From NCBI GenBank assembly GCA_964531335.1, contig CAZHEV010000021.1, positions 1 through 35,768 of the forward strand: DNA of 35,768 bases, given 5' to 3'. The notes beneath the pieces were generated by a model that was not told the DNA's origin, searched no databases, and saw only the letters and a list, made by a program, of their open reading frames with translations. Position numbers and translations under genes: made by a program. Shown piece by piece: positions 31,646 to 35,768 of this stretch (its first letter is position 1; each line of letters begins with the position of its first letter). The DNA comes from CAZHEV01 sp964531335 [NCBI: uncultured bacterium]. GTDB lineage: Bacteria > Eisenbacteria > RBG-16-71-46 > CAZHEV01.

Positions 31646-32262
31646 CCGATCATGTCTGCCCCTGGTGGGTGGGATATCTGCTCCTCAATCCTCTCAGGAG
31701 AATCCTGGAAAGCGCCGGGGGAAGCTTCGGTCGCTTCATCAGCCCGGGAATGACCGTCCTCGAGGTTGGTCCCGGCATGGGCTTTTTCAGCGTGGACATA
31801 GCAAGGCTGGTGGGACCTGAAGGGCGCCTGGTTTGCGTGGACCTGCAGTCGAGAATGATAGAAGCGCTGACCAGGCGCCTCGAAAAAGCGGGCCTCTCGG
31901 ACCGCGTGGACGCGCGCGTGTGCACGGAGGATTCGCTCGGCGTGGAGGATCTGAACGGACAGGTGGACCTCGCCGTTGTGGTGCACACCGCCCACGAGGT
32001 ATCCGACAGGCGGACCTTCTTCGCCCAGACAAGAAGCGCCCTCAAGTCAGAAGGGAGGCTCTTCCTCGCGGAACCCAAGCTTCACGTCGACCAGGATCTG
32101 TTCGACGAGATCGAGGTCGAGGCCCTCGGCGAAGGCTTCAACCTGATAGAGCACCCCGGAATGTTCACCAGCAGGGCATCCCTCATGGCCGCCGCATCAA
32201 CGCGGGGGGCCTCCCCTTCCGGTTCGGCGGGGCCTACATCCCCCAGAGATTACCCGTGTTGA
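31600..32262 (+). CDS. Class I SAM-dependent methyltransferase, overlapping its upstream neighbour
   Basis: A 220-residue enzyme. The N-terminal C-P-W-W-V-G-Y-L-L-L-N-P-L-R region is followed by G-M-T-V-L-E-V-G-P-G-M-G-F-F-S, the SAM motif, and L-V-C-V-D-L-Q-S-R-M. D-L-A-V-V-V-H-T-A-H-E-V follows. It resembles small UbiE-like methyltransferases of unknown acceptor. The ATG at 31600 lies inside the preceding gene (46-bp overlap). The C-terminal ~25 residues are Ser/Gly/Pro-rich and run 29 bp into the convergent DinB-family gene, suggesting loss of the original stop. The closest in-frame starts downstream would remove the conserved N-terminal segment. Confidence 0.83.
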   Translation: MESHADKGRRAAWPIADHVCPWWVGYLLLNPLRRILESAGGSFGRFISPGMTVLEVGPGMGFFSVDIARLVGPEGRLVCVDLQSRMIEALTRRLEKAGLSDRVDARVCTEDSLGVEDLNGQVDLAVVVHTAHEVSDRRTFFAQTRSALKSEGRLFLAEPKLHVDQDLFDEIEVEALGEGFNLIEHPGMFTSRASLMAAASTRGASPSGSAGPTSPRDYPC

Positions 32263-32758
32263 CCGGCTTCTCCATCAGCTTGAGATAGTAGAACAGCTGC
32301 GCCTTATGGCTCATCAAGTGCTGCACCATCTGGAGTATGCGGTGGCCCAGTATCATGTCGGTGGGATCCCAAGGCGCAGGGGCCTTCTTCGCGGAGAACT
32401 CCTCCTCGGTGCATTGTCTGATCATCTCCAGGGCTATGCGCTTGTCCTCCGACAATAGCTTTTTGGCCTGAGATACGCTATCAACCTCGGGGAGCTTTTC
32501 CGCAGGCGGAAGCATGTCCTCCGGCTTCACCTTGCTCGGATCGAAATCAGCCGGCATCCCCCAATCGCCCGTTACGAAACCTCTGATGGGGGCCCCGCAG
32601 GCGTCCGACATGTGCTTCAGGAGCTGGCCGGTGGTCATCCAGTTGCTGCCGGCCGGGGGCTTCCACGACAGCATATTGTCATCGACCAGGTCCAGAAGCC
32701 CCTCGGCGACCTTGTAGTTGTACTCTATCTCGTTGTTAAGCATTGCGGTCCAGCTCAT
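32234..32758 (-). CDS. DinB-family protein
   Basis: A 174-residue four-helix-bundle protein of the DinB/YfiT superfamily. The likely metal ligands are H49 (L-L-K-H-M) and the H147-x3-H151 pair (M-V-Q-H-L-M-S-H-K-A-Q), matching the family's three-histidine site. Known relatives include thiol-dependent S-transferases, but this branch has no assigned reaction. The ATG at 32758 fits the helix-1 start. The gene is convergent with, and overlaps, the upstream methyltransferase by 29 bp at the 3' end. A promoter lies about 110 bp upstream. Confidence 0.87.
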   Translation of the reverse strand: MSWTAMLNNEIEYNYKVAEGLLDLVDDNMLSWKPPAGSNWMTTGQLLKHMSDACGAPIRGFVTGDWGMPADFDPSKVKPEDMLPPAEKLPEVDSVSQAKKLLSEDKRIALEMIRQCTEEEFSAKKAPAPWDPTDMILGHRILQMVQHLMSHKAQLFYYLKLMEKPVNTGNLWGM

Positions 32759-32868
32759 GTCATCTCCTCTCTATTCGCCAACGGCCCATGAATCTCAGAT
32801 CCCGGGAAAGACAGCACCGGCCAGTGTCCATGCCCGGCCACGGTTGGATTTGCACAAGACATACGGCA

Positions 32869-32898
32869 ATTATGCAATCCCCATGCGGCCGGCGTCAA
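32869..32898 (-). promoter_or_regulatory. Sigma70-type promoter of the DinB-family gene
   Basis: On the minus strand TTGACG (32898-32893), an 18-bp spacer and CATAAT (32874-32869) precede the ATG by about 110 bp. The remainder of the 32759-33124 interval contains no gene; a GATAGGCTATC palindrome lies near 33014. Confidence 0.6.
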
Positions 32899-33124
32899 GG
32901 ATCCGAAGGGAACGGCCCGGGCCGCCGAAAGGCGCCCGGCGATCCCTCTTTATCGGCGGCCGCGCCGCCGACGAATGGTGCTGAAAGCGCCGCCCGTCCC
33001 GGGTTAGACTACCGATAGGCTATCAGTATGGCATAGCCCCGTTGTCAAGGCCCTGGCGGTGGCGCTGCCGTGCGCGTCCCGGGTTTTCCTCTCGCCCGGA
33101 GGCGCCGCCTGTAAGGAGGACGTG

Positions 33125-33898
33125 GTGGAAGATCGGGACCGCGAGATCAGGCTGACCGTTATCTACGACAACCAGTCCACATCGGACGAGCTGCAGGCCG
33201 CGTGGGGTTTCTCCTGTTTGATCGAGGGGCTGGAAAGGACGATCCTTTTCGACACCGGAGGCCAGGGCGCCACTTTGATGGCCAACATGGAGGAGATCGG
33301 CATAGACCCTTCGGCCGTCGACGCTGTATTCCTTTCTCACAGACACTGGGACCATACGGGCGGTCTTCAAGCTTTCCTGCAAGCAAACGGCGACGTCACG
33401 GTCCACGCGCTCGCGTCCTTTCCACGGAATCTCAAGGACGCGGCCCGTAGGTCGGGCGCGCGGGTCGTCGAGACAGAAGGCGCGGTTGACGTCTGCCGGG
33501 GAGCGCAAACGACGGGCGAGATGTCCCGCGAGAACGGAACGCCGGAGCAGTCTCTGGTCATCGGGACGGGTTGCGGCGCCGTGGTGATCACAGGTTGCGC
33601 TCATCCCGGCGTGGTGGAGATCGCCGAGCGCGCCGCCGAGCTCGCCGGATGCGACATCCTCGCGGTCGTCGGCGGATACCACCTGCACGGAGCGGGGGAC
33701 GGCGTTGTCCGCGAGGTGGCCGAGCGGTTGAAGGCGCTGGGCGTGGGTTACGTGGCTCCATGCCATTGCACGGGCGACCGCGCCATGGATCTGTTGAGGC
33801 AGGACTTCGGGGACCGCTGCCTGAGCTGCGGCGCCGGAGAGACGATAGAGATCGGCCGTCTGGAGTGCGGGCGGAAAGGAAGGGGGCCCGCGAGATGA
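33125..33898 (+). CDS. MBL-fold metallohydrolase (COG1237-like)
   Basis: A 257-residue metallo-beta-lactamase-fold protein. It opens V-I-Y-D-N-Q-S, then A-A-W-G-F-S-C-L-I-E and L-F-D-T-G-G. The metal motif is H72-x-H74-x-D76-H77 in S-H-R-H-W-D-H-T-G-G, and later come T-G-C-A-H-P-G and G-G-Y-H-L-H-G. This pattern fits the COG1237 group, often annotated as dihydropterin/ribofuranosylaminobenzene phosphate synthase-like; the real substrate is uncertain. The GTG at 33125 (or 33122) was chosen because AAGGAGG lies at 33113-33119; the frame runs open to 33059 but that part lacks family similarity. Its stop overlaps the next start as ATGA. Confidence 0.88.
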   Translation: MEDRDREIRLTVIYDNQSTSDELQAAWGFSCLIEGLERTILFDTGGQGATLMANMEEIGIDPSAVDAVFLSHRHWDHTGGLQAFLQANGDVTVHALASFPRNLKDAARRSGARVVETEGAVDVCRGAQTTGEMSRENGTPEQSLVIGTGCGAVVITGCAHPGVVEIAERAAELAGCDILAVVGGYHLHGAGDGVVREVAERLKALGVGYVAPCHCTGDRAMDLLRQDFGDRCLSCGAGETIEIGRLECGRKGRGPAR

Positions 33899-34713
33899 AG
33901 ATCGCACTGGTGCAGCGGAGGGCCACTCTCGACAGAGCGGCAAACCGCAGGAGAGGGATAGAGGCCCTGGAAGAGGCGGCCGGAAGCGGCGCGAAAGTGA
34001 TAGGCTTCGCCGAGCTGGCTTTCGACCCTTTCTACCCTCAGAGACACGCTACGCCGGAGGAGCTCGGGCTGGCCGAGACCATACCCGGGCCGACCACCGA
34101 GTTGTTCAGCGCCAAGGCCGCGGAGCTAGGGGTGGTCCTCGTGCTGAACCTGTTCGAGAGAGAAGGAGACATGACGTATGACTCCTCGCCCGTCATAGAC
34201 GTGGACGGAAGCATCCTGGGCGTGACCAGGATGGTGCACATAACCGACTATCCCCTCTTCCACGAAAAGGGCTTCTATGCCCCGAGCAATGAAGGAGCGC
34301 CGGTATACGAGACCGCCTTCTGCAAGCTCGGGGTGGCGATCTGCTACGACAGGCACTACCCGGAATACATGCGCGCCCTGGGCGTCGCCGGCGCCGAGAT
34401 CGTCTTCACGCCGCAGGCCGGAGCGATCGGTGAGTGGCCCGAAGGGCTTTACGAAGCCGAGATGCGAGTCGCCGCCTTCCAGAACGGCTACTTCACCGCG
34501 CTGTGCAATCGCGTCGGGGAGGAGCCCAGGCTCACCTTTGCCGGCGAGTCGTTCGTCTGCGACCCGGAGGGCAAGGTCATGGCCCGGGCCGGCCGGGGCA
34601 CGGACGAGATCCTGTTGTGCGACGTGGACCTGGATAAAGCACGGGACTCGCACGCGAGGAGGCTCTTCTTCAGAGACAGGCGCCCGGAGCTATACGCCGA
34701 GTGGCTGAAGTAG
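33895..34713 (+). CDS. Carbon-nitrogen hydrolase (nitrilase superfamily)
   Basis: A 272-residue amidase-type enzyme. The catalytic triad is visible: E40 in G-F-A-E-L-A-F, K125 in H-E-K-G-F-Y and C150 in A-I-C-Y-D-R-H-Y-P-E. The opening K-I-A-L-V-Q and the phrase H-I-T-D-Y-P-L-F-H-E-K resemble N-carbamoylputrescine amidase/beta-ureidopropionase-type members, so an N-carbamoyl amine or amino acid is a reasonable substrate guess. The ATG at 33895 overlaps the MBL gene's TGA and has GGAAGGGG just upstream, so the two genes form a coupled operon. No polyamine or pyrimidine pathway genes are seen to confirm the substrate. Confidence 0.92.
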   Translation: MKIALVQRRATLDRAANRRRGIEALEEAAGSGAKVIGFAELAFDPFYPQRHATPEELGLAETIPGPTTELFSAKAAELGVVLVLNLFEREGDMTYDSSPVIDVDGSILGVTRMVHITDYPLFHEKGFYAPSNEGAPVYETAFCKLGVAICYDRHYPEYMRALGVAGAEIVFTPQAGAIGEWPEGLYEAEMRVAAFQNGYFTALCNRVGEEPRLTFAGESFVCDPEGKVMARAGRGTDEILLCDVDLDKARDSHARRLFFRDRRPELYAEWLK

Positions 34714-34842
34714 CTCCAATCAGTCGACGGCGATGCCTCGCCGTCGCGGCCCTCCGCCGAAAGCATATCCCTTACTCTGCGAGCCAGCCCCCCGAACTCC
34801 CTCGCACGGCCCCTCTGCTTCCACGGCCCCTCTGCTTCTTGC

Positions 34843-34872
34843 TTGCGGACCTTTATAGGAATAGTGCATAAT
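34843..34872 (+). promoter_or_regulatory. Sigma70-type promoter of the second STAS-like gene
   Basis: TTGCGG (34843-34848), an 18-bp spacer and CATAAT (34867-34872). Transcription would begin near 34879, which supports the ATG at 34922 over the in-frame ATG at 34871. Confidence 0.5.
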
Positions 34873-34921
34873 GGGGGATCGACCGTTGAGGCACCCGCCT
34901 CCATGGACCCGGGGGTTCGCT

Positions 34922-35359
34922 ATGGCATACAGCGTCCGATACGATGCCCAGAGGCATCTCGTTTTCATGCACATTACATCCACGCTGACCATCTCCGTGG
35001 CCAAGGCATGCGCGATCGAGGCCGCGGATCTGGTGCTCCGGCACAACTGCAAGTCCGTCCTCACGGACTTCAGAGAATGCGTGCCGGCGGTGGAGACTAT
35101 GGAGATCTACGATTTCGCCCTGTCACTGCCGGGGATCGGAATGGCCCGCGACGTAAGGATAGCGAGCGTTGTTTCGAAGCAGCATCCCGACCACAGGTTC
35201 TTCGAGACGGTCTTGAAGAACCGCGGTTCCGCCGTGCAGTATTTCACCGATACGGACGAGGCACTACGCTGGCTGGCCGAGCAAGCGGCTTCCGAGAACA
35301 ACCGCGAAGCCGGACCGGGGCAGCTCCCGCGGGACGGCGGGCCCCCGGACGCGCTCTAA
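34922..35359 (+). CDS. STAS/SpoIIAA-like small protein, paralogue of the one at 6.2-6.7 kb
   Basis: A 145-residue soluble protein of the same architecture as the product of 6239-6655: strand pair (S-V-R-Y-D...L-V-F-M-H-I), helix, central strand S-V-L-T-D-F-R-E-C, helix with L-P-G, strand V-R-I-A-S-V-V-S, then F-F-E-T-V and the closing Y-F-T-D-T-D-E-A-L-R-W-L. Identity with the first copy is low, but the pattern of conserved positions agrees. The start at 34922 is preferred on promoter position. About 25 disordered Glu/Gly/Pro-rich residues follow the fold. The function is unknown. Confidence 0.75.
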   Translation: MAYSVRYDAQRHLVFMHITSTLTISVAKACAIEAADLVLRHNCKSVLTDFRECVPAVETMEIYDFALSLPGIGMARDVRIASVVSKQHPDHRFFETVLKNRGSAVQYFTDTDEALRWLAEQAASENNREAGPGQLPRDGGPPDAL

Positions 35360-35372
35360 CGCGCACTCCATT

Positions 35373-35768
35373 CTAACCCAACAACACCAGCACCAGCGGA
35401 AGCACCACGATCAGGACGAAGAACGCCGCCGTGAAGGCGACCCCCTTCGGTTTTCCCAAGTTGACCGTGTAGCCGATCCCGAACCCGTGCTCGGCGAACA
35501 TGGAGGGGTCTTCCTGGTTCACGCAGAAGGCCTTAGCGCCACTTGCCGTTGTCCGCGAGGCCGCCGGTCAGCGGCGAGTCGGCCGCCGGCACCTCGAGCC
35601 TCGAGCCACCCTGCCCCAGCCGGACCGCATCGACTCGACTTCGTCGATTACAATCCGGCGCAGATTCTCGACCCCTACTCCGCTCTGCCGCAGCCGGGCC
35701 AGTACCTCTCTCAGCGATTCCATGAGATGTGCCTGCGCCGAAAGCTCCTTGTCCGGCGGCGCTCCGGC
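35373..35768 (-). pseudogene. Frameshifted DUF5808-like membrane protein gene, 5' end outside the window
   Basis: Reading leftwards from the window edge, one frame gives a helical stretch (K-E-L-S-A-Q-A-H-L-M-E-S-L-R-E-V-L, later I-V-I-D-E-V-E-S-M) and then stops at 35570-35568. A second frame carries L-T-G-G-L-A-D-N-G-K-W-R to a TAA at 35535-35533. Back in the first frame follow F-C-V-N-Q-E-D-P-S-M-F-A-E-H-G-F-G-I-G-Y-T-V-N and G-K-P, then one transmembrane helix ending in TAG at 35375-35373. The K-W-R...N-x-E-D-P-x-x-F and G-x-G-Y-T-x-N pieces match DUF5808 as I recall it. Two frameshifts that restore the same frame indicate decay or sequencing error. No ordinary intact gene is seen. Confidence 0.6.

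Overview
The window is GC-rich bacterial chromosome from what looks like an uncultivated, Gram-negative-type lineage. By eye, AUA (Ile) and AGG (Arg) codons are used freely despite the high GC. Clear sigma70-type promoters and Shine-Dalgarno (SD) sequences are present, as are several signal peptides. One secreted protein ends in Trp-Gly-Ser-Ile-Lys-Ala-Leu-Tyr-Arg, a tail I associate, from memory and not firmly, with Eisenbacteria/Krumholzibacteria-like candidate phyla. No rRNA, tRNA, CRISPR array, phage or transposase gene was recognised.

Layout. 1-1317: the end of a beta-propeller protein gene and a truncated secreted peptide. 1307-2227 (-): lipA. 2373-4107 (+): a putative RiPP locus, with a promoter, a 62-residue Cys-containing peptide and a radical SAM/SPASM maturase, followed by an EamA transporter (4245-5135). 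5259-7727 (-): an atypical ferredoxin, a beta-carbonic anhydrase, a STAS-like protein and a methyltransferase, then a DUF6064-like remnant. 8038-15891 (-): a glycogen/alpha-glucan block consisting of a free CBM48 protein, a GT4 glycosyltransferase, GlgP, MalQ and GlgX. 16487-18006: an AAA-type ATPase gene bracketed by two 74-bp direct repeats, each carrying a perfect 15-bp hairpin. 18162-19567 (-): a redox group with a 2-Cys peroxiredoxin, a 56-residue two-Cys protein and a CGAC thioredoxin. 19826-22670 (+): a cysteine desulfurase and an ALDH7-type dehydrogenase with a strong terminator. 22789-25137 (-): a large phosphohexomutase. 25446-26258 (+): the secreted protein with the WGSIKALYR tail. 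26341-27492 (-): an exported Memo-like protein, divergent from 27624-30857 (+), an exported S9 peptidase fused to a thioredoxin-like domain. 30896-32262 (+): two overlapping methyltransferase genes, convergent with a DinB-family gene. 33125-34713 (+): a coupled MBL-fold hydrolase and nitrilase-family amidohydrolase. 34922-35359 (+): a second STAS-like protein. 35373-end (-): a frameshifted DUF5808-like gene.

How the genes work together. The clearest pathway is storage-glucan turnover: GlgP releases glucose-1-phosphate, GlgX removes limit branches, MalQ rescues short maltodextrins, the GT4 enzyme may extend chains and the CBM48 protein may bind the granule. The phosphohexomutase about 9 kb away could connect this to glycolysis. 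Peroxiredoxin and thioredoxin form a plausible peroxide-reduction pair. The best candidate for an undescribed system is the short peptide plus radical SAM/SPASM enzyme at 2.4-4.1 kb. The repeat-flanked ATPase island comes second.
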